DNA from: Thermoleophilia bacterium
GTDB lineage: Bacteria; Actinomycetota; Thermoleophilia; Gaiellales; Gaiellaceae
Direction of reading: 5' to 3'
Length of the DNA: 64,000 nucleotides
NCBI GenBank assembly: GCA_023382435.1
Contig: JAHDVS010000012.1
Coordinates: 1 to 64,000 of the forward strand
Position 1 is the first letter of the stretch. Each line of letters starts with the position of its first letter. The translations under genes were made by a program, and so were the position numbers. Below the pieces are notes generated by a model. That model was given only the letters and a program-made list of their open reading frames with translations, was not told the origin of the DNA and searched no databases. Below are positions 41,207 through 49,538 of this stretch, piece by piece.

Positions 41207-42355
41207 TTGCTGGGACGAGCGGGCTGGGTGCTGGGCGGAGTGGCGGCGGCCGTCGCCGGGCCGCGCGTGCTCGACGCCGGTCTGAATCGACTCACCGACC
41301 CGTCCGGCCCGCCCGTCTCGGAGGCCGCCGCCCGGCTGCACCGCGGGCTCGCGGTCGCCGACCTCCACTGCGACCTGCTCCTCTGGTCGCGTGACCCGCT
41401 TGCCCGCTCACGGCGGGGTCATGCCGACCTGCCTCGCTTTCGTGACGGCAACGTCGCGCTCCAGGTTCTCGCTGCAGTAACACACATGCCCGCACGGGGA
41501 CGGCCCCGGCTCGACCTCGTCACCCCGTTGGTCGTGCTGCAGGGGTGGCCGCCCGCGACCTGGGCGAGCCCGCGTGAGCGCGCCCTCCACCAGGCCCGCC
41601 GGCTGCACCGCGCCGCCGCGCGGTCGGGCGGACGACTCGCGGTGGTCCGATCGGCCGGGGAGCTCGAGCACCTGCTCGCGGCCCGCAGGGCGGGCGCAGA
41701 CGTGACCGGCGCCGTGCTGGCGCTCGAGGGGCTGCACGCGCTCGAGGGAGAGCTCGACAGCATCGACCTGCTGTACGCGGCGGGTTTCCGGTTGATGGGC
41801 CTCGCCCACTTCTCGGACAACGAGCTCGCCGGCTCGGCGCACGGGGCCTCCCGAGGCGGCCTGACGCAACTCGGCCGGCGCGCGGTGCGCCGGATGGAGC
41901 AGCTCGGCATCCTCGTCGACCTCGCTCACGCGTCGCCGCGGGCGATCGACGACACCCTCGCGCTCGCCACGCGCCCGCTGGTCGTCTCACACACGGGCAT
42001 CCAGACCATCTGCCCCGGCCCCCGGAACCTCCGCGACGACCGGCTCAGGCGAGTCGCCGAGGCCGGCGGGGTGATCGGGATCGGCTTCTGGCCCGGCGCA
42101 GTCGGCGAGGCATCCGTGCGAGCGATCGCGCGAGCGATCGCGCACGCCGCCGAGATCGCAGGGATCGACCATGTCGGCCTCGGCTCCGACTTTGACGGAG
42201 CCGTTGCCGTCCCGTTCGATGCGGCCGGGCTGCCGCAGCTGACGCAGGCGCTCCTCGAGGCCGGGCTCGGCGCGGAGGATGTCCGCAAGGTGATGGGCGC
42301 GAACGCGCTACGGGTGCTCTCGGCGGCTCTTCCGGCGGGGAGCCTGCTACCCTGA
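41207..42355 (+). CDS. Membrane dipeptidase (renal dipeptidase, M19)
   Basis: This 382-residue zinc amidohydrolase cleaves dipeptides, including L,D- or dehydro-dipeptides. The N-terminal hydrophobic segment GWVLGGVAAAVAGPRV suggests an anchor or signal. Metal ligands are in VADLHCDLLLW, LALEGLHALEGEL, VVSHTGIQTICPGPRNL and HVGLGSDFDGA. A TTG at 41207 behind GAGAGGAGGA is taken as start; nearby GTGs are alternatives. It follows the GcvT-like gene by 15 bases and probably shares its transcript. Confidence 0.82.
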   Translation: MLGRAGWVLGGVAAAVAGPRVLDAGLNRLTDPSGPPVSEAAARLHRGLAVADLHCDLLLWSRDPLARSRRGHADLPRFRDGNVALQVLAAVTHMPARGRPRLDLVTPLVVLQGWPPATWASPRERALHQARRLHRAAARSGGRLAVVRSAGELEHLLAARRAGADVTGAVLALEGLHALEGELDSIDLLYAAGFRLMGLAHFSDNELAGSAHGASRGGLTQLGRRAVRRMEQLGILVDLAHASPRAIDDTLALATRPLVVSHTGIQTICPGPRNLRDDRLRRVAEAGGVIGIGFWPGAVGEASVRAIARAIAHAAEIAGIDHVGLGSDFDGAVAVPFDAAGLPQLTQALLEAGLGAEDVRKVMGANALRVLSAALPAGSLLP

Positions 42356-42365
42356 CGGGCTCGCG

Positions 42366-43481
42366 ATGGGAACCACGCGCGCAACAGTCGCACGGCCTTC
42401 ACTTCCGGGGGCCGGGCGAGCGCCGGACGAGACCGGCGAGATCGAGGCCCGGACAGCTCGACCCTGGCACGATGTGCCGATCTTCGAGGGCCGCGATCTC
42501 GCTTCCGACGAGCTCTGGGATCTCTCGCGCGCCCTCTCGAGGGCAAAGCGGGAGGTGGCGATCGACCCGCCCCGGCTGCCGAAGGCCCGGCGCGCCAGCG
42601 TCTCGCTGATCCTCGCGGCGGTCGCCGCAGCGACCCCAGCGCTCGCCTCGGCGCACTCCCGCACGAGCAAGGCGTCGGAGTCCACGGAGGTGCTGGAGCG
42701 CTCAACGCTGAAGCGCGGCGACCGCGGCCCTGCGGTCGAGCGACTCCAGCGGGCGCTCGGCATCACCGCCGACGGCATCTTCGGCAGGCAGACGCTGAAA
42801 GCCGTCCGCGCGTTCCAGCAGCGGGCCGGGCTTGTCGCCGACGGCATCGTCGGCCCCCTGACGCGCGCCGCCCTCGAGCGGGGCGCAGCCGCGGACGCGA
42901 ACGGAGGCTCCACGCTGGAGCGCGGCGACCGCGGCCCTGCGGTCGAGCGACTCCAGCGGGCGCTCGGCATCACCGCCGACGGCATCTTCGGCAGGCAGAC
43001 GCTGAAAGCCGTCCGCGCGTTCCAGCAGAGAGCCTCGCTCGCCGTGGACGGAATCGTCGGTCCGCGGACGCTCTCCGCGCTCGCGAGCGCGAGCGGTGCC
43101 GCCGGCCGCGAGAGCGAGCACTCCCACGAGCCGGCGGCGGACACCGCGACGCCGTCCGGCATCGACGGCCGCCTCGGCGGGGCGCTCGCGCTCGCCCGCG
43201 ACATGGGGCTGAAGCTGATTTCCGCCCACCGCCCGGGCGCGATCATCGAGTCGAGCGGTCAGCCCTCCGACCATGGTGTCTTCCCCTCGAAAGCGATCGA
43301 CGTCAGTGGGACGCCGGCCGAGATGGAGCGCTACGCGAGGAAGGTCGCCGGGATGAAGAGCGTCGACACGGTGATCTACTCCGGTGTCGGGATCTGGACG
43401 GCCGGCAGCGGCTGGCACGAGATCCGCACCTCGGTCACCTACGACTCCCATCTCGACCACGTCCACGTAGACACGTTCTGA
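42366..43481 (+). CDS. Peptidoglycan-binding protein with M15-like C-domain
   Basis: This 371-residue protein has a soluble N-terminal segment of about 75 residues, a hydrophobic stretch (SVSLILAAVAAATPALASA) and two PG_binding_1 repeats (GDRGPAVERLQRALGITADG each). The C-terminal domain has SDHGVFPSKAIDVSG and DHVHVDTF, a metal-peptidase-like His/Asp arrangement of the M15 (VanY/DacB-like) kind. It probably acts in the cell wall. The two PG-binding repeats share 109 identical bases. It lies 10 bases after the dipeptidase. Confidence 0.78.
   Translation: MGTTRATVARPSLPGAGRAPDETGEIEARTARPWHDVPIFEGRDLASDELWDLSRALSRAKREVAIDPPRLPKARRASVSLILAAVAAATPALASAHSRTSKASESTEVLERSTLKRGDRGPAVERLQRALGITADGIFGRQTLKAVRAFQQRAGLVADGIVGPLTRAALERGAAADANGGSTLERGDRGPAVERLQRALGITADGIFGRQTLKAVRAFQQRASLAVDGIVGPRTLSALASASGAAGRESEHSHEPAADTATPSGIDGRLGGALALARDMGLKLISAHRPGAIIESSGQPSDHGVFPSKAIDVSGTPAEMERYARKVAGMKSVDTVIYSGVGIWTAGSGWHEIRTSVTYDSHLDHVHVDTF
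42713..43028 (+). repeat. 109-bp identical direct repeat inside the gene
   Basis: Bases 42713-42821 and 42920-43028 are identical, spaced by 207 bases (69 codons, in frame). Each encodes the core of a peptidoglycan-binding repeat. Identity at synonymous positions argues for recent duplication or gene conversion rather than selection on protein alone. Confidence 0.9.
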
Positions 43482-43598
43482 CGCGCCTCCGGCCGCTGCC
43501 GGTCCGAATCCCACCCTGCCGCGAAAGCACCCGTGCGTCGCGCACGCAAGCGGCGGCTCAGCGCCCGGAATCCATGCGCCCCGACCGCAGAAAAACCG

Positions 43599-43619
43599 CC
43601 TTTACTGATATGGTAAAGG
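43599..43619. promoter_or_regulatory. Inverted repeat over the AbrB-VapC promoter
   Basis: CCTTTAC (43599-43605), spacer TGATATG and GTAAAGG (43613-43619) form a perfect 7-7-7 inverted repeat. It ends one base before the antitoxin ATG. It covers a TATGGT candidate -10 (43609-43614) six bases before the start. This fits autoregulation of a leaderless toxin-antitoxin operon. Confidence 0.65.
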
Positions 43620-43620
43620 T

Positions 43621-43842
43621 ATGTCCAAGATCTCCACGAAGAACCAGGTCACGATCCCGGTCGCCGTGCTCGAGGAGGCCGGGCTTCACGCTGGCGACCA
43701 GGTCGTCGTCGAAGCCGTCGAGGACGGCGAGGTGCGCATCCGCCGCGGCGCCGCCAGCTTCGAGGACGCGTTCGGCGCCCTCACCGGGACCTATCCTGCC
43801 GGGTACCTCGAACAGCTCGACCGAGAAGACGAGCAGCGGTGA
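43621..43842 (+). CDS. AbrB/SpoVT-type antitoxin
   Basis: This 73-residue swapped-hairpin DNA-binding protein has the SpoVT-AbrB motif SKISTKNQVTIPVAVLEEAGLHAGDQVVVEAVEDGEV. The remaining helical tail (SFEDAFGALTGTYPAGYLEQL) fits antitoxin contacts with a PIN toxin. It overlaps the vapC start by four bases (GTGA). The inverted repeat just upstream is the likely operator for the antitoxin or toxin-antitoxin complex. Confidence 0.88.
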   Translation: MSKISTKNQVTIPVAVLEEAGLHAGDQVVVEAVEDGEVRIRRGAASFEDAFGALTGTYPAGYLEQLDREDEQR

Positions 43843-44267
43843 AGCTCGTCCTCGACGCCGACGTCCTGATCGGCGCGCTCGACGGCTCCGACCCACACCA
43901 TGCTCAAGCCCGCGCGCTGTTCATCGGCTGGCAGGAGCAGAACGCGACCCGGCTGATCAGCGTCGTCAACCTCTCCGAGGTTCTGGTCGCTCCCGCCGCC
44001 GACCGCCGACGGCTGCGAGCGGCACGCGAGGCGATCGCCACGCTCGGTGTCGCCATCCATCAGCCCGGGGAGCCGATCGGCGTCGAGGCCGCGCGACTCC
44101 GCAGCGCCCACCCGCTCAGCCTCCCGGACGCCTACTGTCTGGCGACCGCCCGCTACGCCGACGCCTCAGTCGTGTCTTTCGACCAGAACGTACTTCGCGC
44201 CGCAGCGCTCGAAGGGGTTGCTACGGCCGTGACGGCCGTGCGGCGGCAACGGCAGGGCGGGCGCTGA
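43839..44267 (+). CDS. PIN-domain VapC-type toxin RNase
   Basis: This 142-residue PIN-domain ribonuclease has the first catalytic Asp in VLDADVLIGALDGSD, a conserved Asn/Ser-Glu in SVVNLSEVL, and later acidic residues in LPDAYCLATARYADASVVSFDQN. VapC toxins cleave tRNA or rRNA under stress until bound by antitoxin. The GTG at 43839 overlaps the AbrB-type antitoxin stop, the classic order antitoxin-toxin. It converges with a membrane-protein gene across a hairpin. Confidence 0.88.
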   Translation: MKLVLDADVLIGALDGSDPHHAQARALFIGWQEQNATRLISVVNLSEVLVAPAADRRRLRAAREAIATLGVAIHQPGEPIGVEAARLRSAHPLSLPDAYCLATARYADASVVSFDQNVLRAAALEGVATAVTAVRRQRQGGR

Positions 44268-44315
44268 CGGGCAGCGGCAAGTCCGCGGGAGGCCGCCAGG
44301 GCGATCGCGTACGCT

Positions 44316-44352
44316 TCGGGCTCGCCGCCGGGAAGTGCGGCAGCGAGCCCGA
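44316..44352. terminator. Hairpin between convergent genes
   Basis: TCGGGCTCGC (44316-44325) pairs with GCGAGCCCGA (44343-44352). It lies between the vapC stop and the stop of the minus-strand gene at 44371. No T-tract follows on either strand, so it may stop or stabilise either transcript only weakly. Confidence 0.5.
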
Positions 44353-44370
44353 GGCGCTGGCGGGGGTCGC

Positions 44371-45048
44371 TCAGGCAGCCGGTGCTGCCGGGGCGAGCGC
44401 GGGGCGCCCGGGGATCCGGGCCCCGAGGAGGATCAGTCCGACGGCGGTGACGGCGAGCAGTCCTCCCCCGATCGCGCCACCGATGGCGATCCAGGTCAGG
44501 TGGGGGACGTGGGCGCCGAGGCTGACGTCGGCGGCCACGCCCGGACTCGCGTCGGCGTTCATGATGACGACCGACCACTGGCCGTAGCCACCGTCCCATT
44601 CGAGCGTCTGGAGGCCGGATCCCTGGACGCTAGCCGCCCAGAACGTCTCGTTTGCGGGGGCGGCCGGGGCGGCCGCACCGGCGCTTCGCTCGGTGGTCAG
44701 GGCGACGGGATCGAGGTCGAGGTCGGTGACCTGCTCGTGGGCGACGCCGGCCAGGTAGTGCTCGACGTCCTCGCTGCGGGCGATGCCGATGAAGAGCGGC
44801 GTGTCGCTCTCGCCGCGGACGCGCAGCTTCGGGCCGCGATCGTACGCCCAGGCGAAGTCGTCGTTGACATCGAGGTCGGTGGAGGCGAACGCGTAGCTGT
44901 CGCTCGCGACCTCGAGGGTGTCGGTGACCACGTAGCCGACGGAGTCGGTGTTCAGGTTGAACAGCCAGACGGCACCGGCCAGGAGCGCGGCCGCGAGCAT
45001 TCCCGCGAGGCTCCCGGTGGTGACGAGCGCGATCTTTCCTGCTTTCAT
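44371..45048 (-). CDS. Two-helix membrane protein with extracytoplasmic domain
   Basis: This 225-residue protein has an N-terminal anchor (GKIALVTTGSLAGMLAAALLAGAVWLF) and an outward domain of about 140 residues (DFAWAYDRGPKLRVRG, FIGIARSEDVEHYL, WDGGYGQWSVVIMN). A second helix (IAIGGAIGGGLLAVTAVGLILLG) follows, with an Ala/Pro-rich end. No family is firmly recognised. It lies 46 bases after the MMPL exporter on the same strand and may be its accessory subunit. Confidence 0.72.
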   Translation of the reverse strand: MKAGKIALVTTGSLAGMLAAALLAGAVWLFNLNTDSVGYVVTDTLEVASDSYAFASTDLDVNDDFAWAYDRGPKLRVRGESDTPLFIGIARSEDVEHYLAGVAHEQVTDLDLDPVALTTERSAGAAAPAAPANETFWAASVQGSGLQTLEWDGGYGQWSVVIMNADASPGVAADVSLGAHVPHLTWIAIGGAIGGGLLAVTAVGLILLGARIPGRPALAPAAPAA

Positions 45049-45094
45049 GACGGTTCCTTTCGGGTTCGTTTCGAGCTCGACGGTTCGTCGGCGT

Positions 45095-47317
45095 CTAGGC
45101 GGCGCGCGCCGGCTCCGGCTCGCCCGCCGGCCGGGTCTCGGGCTCGTGAGCCTCGAGCCGCGGCAGCCACTCGAGCCAGCGGGGCAGGTACCAGTTGCGC
45201 TCGCCGAGCAGCTTCATCGCAGCGGGCAGGAGCACGGCGCGGACGATCGTGGCGTCGATCAGGATCGCGGCCGCGAGCCCGACGCCGAACTGCTTGAAGA
45301 ACAGCATCGAGAGGGTGGCGAAGACCCCGAACACGAGCACCATCACGATCGCGGCGCTCGTGACGACGCCAGCCGTCGAGCGGATCCCGGTGGCGATCGC
45401 GTCGTCCATCTTCTCGCCGCGGTCGAACGCCTCGCGGATGCGGCTGAGGATGAAGACGTGGTAGTCCATCGAGAGCCCGAACAGGATCACGAACAGAAGC
45501 AGCGGCACGACCGGGTCGATCCCGGCGGTCGAGCTGAAGCCGAGCAGCCCCCTGCCGACGCCGTGCTGGAAGACGAGCACGAGCACGCCGTACGCGGCAA
45601 CGACCGAGAGCAGGTTGAGCAGGATCGCCTTGGCCGCGACCACGAGCGAGCGGAACGCGACCAGCATCAGCGCGAACGCGAACACGAGCACGAACGCGAC
45701 GACCGGCGGCAGCTTCGACTTCAACTCGTCGGCCTGATCGGTCCACGCGGCGGTCAGACCAGTGACGCCGGCCTCCGTGCCGGGCAGCGCGCCGAGCGTC
45801 TCCGGCACGATCGTCTCGCGCAGCTCCGCGAGCGACGCCACCGAGGCGGCGTCGGTGCCCTCGCCCTCGATCGGGACGGTGATCCGCGCGACGGTGGCGT
45901 CCGCGTTCACCTCGACCGCGATCGGCTCGTACATGCGGCCGCTCGCGAGCGCCCGCTCCCTGAGCTGGTCGATCGCCGCCTGCACCCGGGACGCGTTCAC
46001 GTCCGGCGCCTTGACGACGACGGTCGCGGGCAGCGCGGTGCCAGGGAAGGCCTCCTGCATCTGCTTGTAGGTCTTCACGACCTCGAGCGAGGACGGGTAG
46101 GTGTCCGGCCCCGGGGTCGCGAGCCGCAGCCCGAGCGCGGGCGCGGCGAGCGCGAGCAGGAGCGCGGCTGCGAGGGCCGCCGAGAGCCGGGGCCGCCGCA
46201 GGACGCGATCGACGATCGCGCCCCAGATCCGCCCCTCGCCGTCGTCGCGGCGAAGCCGGCTGACGAGCGGGACGCGCAGGCGGTCGACGTTGTCGCCGAG
46301 CCTGGAGAGCAGGGCGGGGAGCACGGTCAGCGAGCCGAGCACCGCGACGGCGACAACGAGGATCGTGGCAACGCCGAGCGAGGCGAAGATCTCGTTACCC
46401 GTCAGAAACATGCCCGCCATCGCGACGATCACGGTCAAGCCGGAGACGAATACCGAACGACCCGAGGTCGCCGCTGCGGCCTCGAGCGCGGCGCGCTCGC
46501 TGCGACCGGCGGCCCGCTCCTGGCGCTCGCGCTTCAAGTAGAAGATCGAGTAGTCGACGCCGACCGCGAGCCCGATCAGGAGCACCATCGCGTAGGCGGG
46601 CTGCGCCACCGGCAGCAGGCTGCTGGGCAGCGCGAGCAGGCCGAACGTCGCGAACACCGCGGTCAGCGCGAGCAGGAGCGGGATACCCGCCGCGACGAGC
46701 GCGCCGAACGCGACGACGAGGATGGCCAGCGTGATCGGCAGCGAGAGGAGACCGGCCTTGCCGAGGTCATCCCCGTACGCGGTGTCGACGGCCTTGACGG
46801 CGCTCGCGTCGCCAAACTCGCCGATGAAGAAGCCGGGATGGGCGTCCTGCGCGGCGGCGACGGCGTCGAGTACCGGGTCGATCCTGTCGACCGCGTCGCC
46901 GGCGTCGCCACGGATGTCGAGCTCGACGAGCGCTGAGCGCCCGTCGCTCGCGACCTGGCCGGCGTTGCCGGGGTCGAGCGGCGAGCGGACGCTCGCGACC
47001 GCGTCGAGCCCCGAGACGCGCGCGACGACATCCTCGACCGCCGCCACGAAGGCGGGATCGTCCGTCGTCAACGAGCGGCTCTGGACAAGGACGAGCTCGC
47101 CCGCCGGCTGTTCGAAGCCGGCGTCGAGGATCCGGTCCATCCGGCCCGACTCGCCGGGGCCCGGCTTGTCCGTGTCGATCGTCGTCGTGCCGACGGCTCC
47201 GCCGAGCGCGAACGCGACGGCGACGAACGCGAGCCACCCGAACGTGGCGGTCTTCCAGTGAGCGGCGCTCCAGCGGCCCATCCGAGCCGCCAGGTTGCCG
47301 CGCGTCGTGCGAGCCAT
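45095..47317 (-). CDS. MMPL/RND-family membrane exporter
   Basis: This 740-residue MmpL-type transporter has 12 hydrophobic helices in two halves, each preceded by a large extracytoplasmic loop. Diagnostic segments are GWLAFVAVAFALGG, GLAVGVDYSIFYLKRERQERAAG and FGLSMDYHVFILSRIRE, which carry the proton-relay residues. It exports lipids or hydrophobic compounds. The ATG at 47317 has AAGGAGGAG upstream. The divergent two-component system across 160 bases is a likely regulator. Confidence 0.9.
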   Translation of the reverse strand: MARTTRGNLAARMGRWSAAHWKTATFGWLAFVAVAFALGGAVGTTTIDTDKPGPGESGRMDRILDAGFEQPAGELVLVQSRSLTTDDPAFVAAVEDVVARVSGLDAVASVRSPLDPGNAGQVASDGRSALVELDIRGDAGDAVDRIDPVLDAVAAAQDAHPGFFIGEFGDASAVKAVDTAYGDDLGKAGLLSLPITLAILVVAFGALVAAGIPLLLALTAVFATFGLLALPSSLLPVAQPAYAMVLLIGLAVGVDYSIFYLKRERQERAAGRSERAALEAAAATSGRSVFVSGLTVIVAMAGMFLTGNEIFASLGVATILVVAVAVLGSLTVLPALLSRLGDNVDRLRVPLVSRLRRDDGEGRIWGAIVDRVLRRPRLSAALAAALLLALAAPALGLRLATPGPDTYPSSLEVVKTYKQMQEAFPGTALPATVVVKAPDVNASRVQAAIDQLRERALASGRMYEPIAVEVNADATVARITVPIEGEGTDAASVASLAELRETIVPETLGALPGTEAGVTGLTAAWTDQADELKSKLPPVVAFVLVFAFALMLVAFRSLVVAAKAILLNLLSVVAAYGVLVLVFQHGVGRGLLGFSSTAGIDPVVPLLLFVILFGLSMDYHVFILSRIREAFDRGEKMDDAIATGIRSTAGVVTSAAIVMVLVFGVFATLSMLFFKQFGVGLAAAILIDATIVRAVLLPAAMKLLGERNWYLPRWLEWLPRLEAHEPETRPAGEPEPARAA

Positions 47318-47426
47318 AACTCCTCCTTCGTCCGGGATCGAGGTCATGGCCCGACGGTAGGCCGGTGGCTGCGCGGCGGCCTCGTCGCCAGGGGGTGTTC
47401 GCGCTCGCACCCGAGGACGATCTCGT

Positions 47427-47444
47427 CTCCTACTCCGGTAGGAG
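47427..47444. promoter_or_regulatory. Inverted repeat in the MMPL/two-component intergenic region
   Basis: CTCCTAC (47427-47433), loop TCCG and GTAGGAG (47438-47444) form a perfect 7-4-7 inverted repeat between the divergent exporter and sensor-kinase genes. It may be an operator for the LuxR-type response regulator, or a hairpin hiding the GGAGG before the ATG at 47448. Confidence 0.45.
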
Positions 47445-47477
47445 GCGATGGGGAATGCCCTGCGCTACGTTGGGCCC

Positions 47478-48644
47478 GTGCAACGGTGGAGCCCCCTCGC
47501 GCGCAGGCACGGGTTCGACGCGCTGATCGTCCTCGGGGCGGTCGCCGCCGCCCTCGACGTCGCCCTGCGCGACGACGCGCTGCGGGCGCCGCGCACGACG
47601 CCCTGGTTCGCCGTGCCGGCGATCGTTGTCCTCGTGGCGGTTCTGCTCGGGCGCCGTAGCCTGCCGTTCGCCGCGCCCGTGTCGGTCTGGCTGCTCGCCG
47701 CCGCGCTCTCGTTCGTCGACGGGCGGCTGGTCACGTTCACGTTCAGCGCCATGGCAGCCGGGTTGGTCGCGACGTTCCTGCTCGGCAACCAGCGGGACGC
47801 CCTGCAGGGGCGGGCCGGGCTGGCGATCGGGCTGGGCGCCGCGGCGATCGTCGTCTTCAACGACCCCAACCGCACGGCCAGCTCGTTCGTCTTCATCCTG
47901 GCGCTGATCTCGATCGCCTGGCTCGCCGGCTTCGCGCTGCGCGAGCGGGTCGTGCAGGCCGAGGCGGCCGAGGCACGCGCGCTCGCCGCCGAGCGGGAGC
48001 GCGAGTCCGCGGCCCGCGTCGCCGTCGCCGAGGAGCGCGCGCGAATCGCGCGCGAGCTTCACGACGTCGTCGCCCACGCGGTCAGCGTGATGGTGCTCCA
48101 GGTCGGGGCCGTCCGCCACCGGCTTCCCGGGACGCTCGCCGATGACCGGGAGGCACTCCAGGGCGCCGAGCGGGCCGGCCGCTCGGCGCTCGCCGAGATG
48201 CGCCGCCTGCTCGGCGCGCTCCACAGCGGCGGCGAGGTAGCCGAGCGCACGCCCCAGCCGGGTCTCGACGGGCTCGAGGCGCTCACCGAGGAGGTCCGCC
48301 GCGCCGGGCTGCCCGTGCGGCTGCACGTCGAGGGTGAGGCGATCCCGCTCCCGCGCGGGATCGATCTCTCCGCCTACCGGATCGTGCAGGAGGGCCTGAC
48401 CAACGCTCTCAGGCACGCCCGCGCGAGCCACGCGGACGTGACCGTCCGCTACGGGGCCGACGCGCTGCGGCTCGAGGTGCGCGACGACGGCGTGGGCGCC
48501 TCGACGAGCGACGGGCGCGGCCACGGCCTCGTCGGGGTCCGGGAGCGCGTCAAGATCTACGGTGGTGAGATGACCGCCGGCGCCGCCCCGAACGGTGGCT
48601 TCCTCCTCACCGCTCTCCTCCCCCTCGAACGCTACCGGTCATGA
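47478..48644 (+). CDS. Sensor histidine kinase (NarL/LytS-like HisKA_3)
   Basis: This 388-residue kinase has about five transmembrane helices, a coiled linker and a HisKA_3 domain. Phospho-acceptor His195 is in ARELHDVVAHAVSVM. The ATPase reads VQEGLTNALRHARA then VRDDGVGAS and GLVGVRERV. The GTG at 47478 has TACGTT 6 bases upstream; an ATG at 47448 would add ten residues. It overlaps the response regulator by ATGA. The pair probably controls the divergent MMPL exporter. Confidence 0.87.
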   Translation: MQRWSPLARRHGFDALIVLGAVAAALDVALRDDALRAPRTTPWFAVPAIVVLVAVLLGRRSLPFAAPVSVWLLAAALSFVDGRLVTFTFSAMAAGLVATFLLGNQRDALQGRAGLAIGLGAAAIVVFNDPNRTASSFVFILALISIAWLAGFALRERVVQAEAAEARALAAERERESAARVAVAEERARIARELHDVVAHAVSVMVLQVGAVRHRLPGTLADDREALQGAERAGRSALAEMRRLLGALHSGGEVAERTPQPGLDGLEALTEEVRRAGLPVRLHVEGEAIPLPRGIDLSAYRIVQEGLTNALRHARASHADVTVRYGADALRLEVRDDGVGASTSDGRGHGLVGVRERVKIYGGEMTAGAAPNGGFLLTALLPLERYRS

Positions 48645-49312
48645 GCATCCGCGTCCTCGTCGCCGACGACCAGTCGATGGTGAGAGCAGGCTTCCGCCTT
48701 CTCCTGTCAGGAGAGGACGACATCGAGGTCGTCGCGGAGGCGTCGAACGGGCTCGAAGCTGTCGACAAGGCGGCCCGCTTCCACCCGACCGTGATCCTGA
48801 TGGACATCCGCATGCCCGAGCTCGACGGGCTCGAGGCGACGCGACGGATCCTCGCCGCCGACGAGGCGGCCCGGGTGCTGATCCTGACCACGTTCGACCT
48901 CGACGAGTACGTCTACGAGGCCCTCTGCGCGGGCGCGAGCGGGTTCGTGCTGAAAGACGACCCGCCGGAGCAGCTCCTGGCCGCGATCCGGACCGTCGCG
49001 GGCGGCGAGGCGCTGCTCTCACCCGCGATCACGAGGCGCGTGATCGAGCAGTTCACGCGCCTGCGCCCTCCCGCGCCGCCGAAAGGCATCGAGGAGCTGA
49101 CGGAGCGCGAGCTCGACGTGTTCCGCCTGATCGCTCGCGGCCTCTCGAACGCCGAGATCGGCCAGGAGCTCTTCATCTCAGACACGACCGTGAAGACGCA
49201 CATCACGCACATCCTCGGAAAACTCCGCCTGCGCGACCGCGTCCAGGCGGTCGTGCTCGCCCACCAGACCGGGCTGTTCGACCGGGATGCGCCGCCAGGC
49301 CCGCGGCCGTGA
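48641..49312 (+). CDS. NarL/LuxR-family response regulator
   Basis: This 223-residue regulator has an N-terminal receiver with phospho-acceptor Asp55 in ILMDIRMPELDG, early acidic pair DD, Thr and Lys switch residues (TTFD, LKDD), and a C-terminal LuxR HTH (LTERELDVFRLIARGLSNAEIGQELF...THILGKL). It is coupled to the upstream kinase by a 4-base overlap. On phosphorylation it would dimerise and bind promoter DNA, plausibly at the MMPL intergenic inverted repeat. Confidence 0.92.
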   Translation: MSIRVLVADDQSMVRAGFRLLLSGEDDIEVVAEASNGLEAVDKAARFHPTVILMDIRMPELDGLEATRRILAADEAARVLILTTFDLDEYVYEALCAGASGFVLKDDPPEQLLAAIRTVAGGEALLSPAITRRVIEQFTRLRPPAPPKGIEELTERELDVFRLIARGLSNAEIGQELFISDTTVKTHITHILGKLRLRDRVQAVVLAHQTGLFDRDAPPGPRP

Positions 49313-49418
49313 CACGCCGTCGCCGCCGTTGCACCGGAGATCGGAAAGCAGGTGGGGCTCCTGGCCAGCAACCGGATCAGCGGGCCCGGAGGTTGGCAGG
49401 CCCTCCTGCCCGCACCCG

Positions 49419-49532
49419 CCCCGCGCGATCGTCCTCGGCGGTCGGTGGGACGCCTCCTGCGCGGAGCTGAGGCGCTTCCTCGACCGCAAGGGGCACTGCC
49501 GGCCCAGGGTGACTACCCCGCCATCGGGGTGA
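49419..49532 (+). pseudogene. Fragment resembling a thioredoxin-reductase N-terminal domain
   Basis: PRAIVLGGRWDASCAELRRFLDRK resembles the VLxGxRWDxxCxxLRxFLxRN segment found in the extended N-terminal domains of actinobacterial thioredoxin-reductase-like proteins. Nothing recognisable continues on either side before the ANTAR gene. It is called a degenerate fragment. The gap 49313-49538 holds nothing else supportable. Confidence 0.35.
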
Positions 49533-49538
49533 CGCCCT

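Noticed and set aside
44268-44370. Strong intrinsic terminator after vapC
   Set aside because: The hairpin is convincing, but no T-tract follows on either strand, so it is recorded only as a hairpin.
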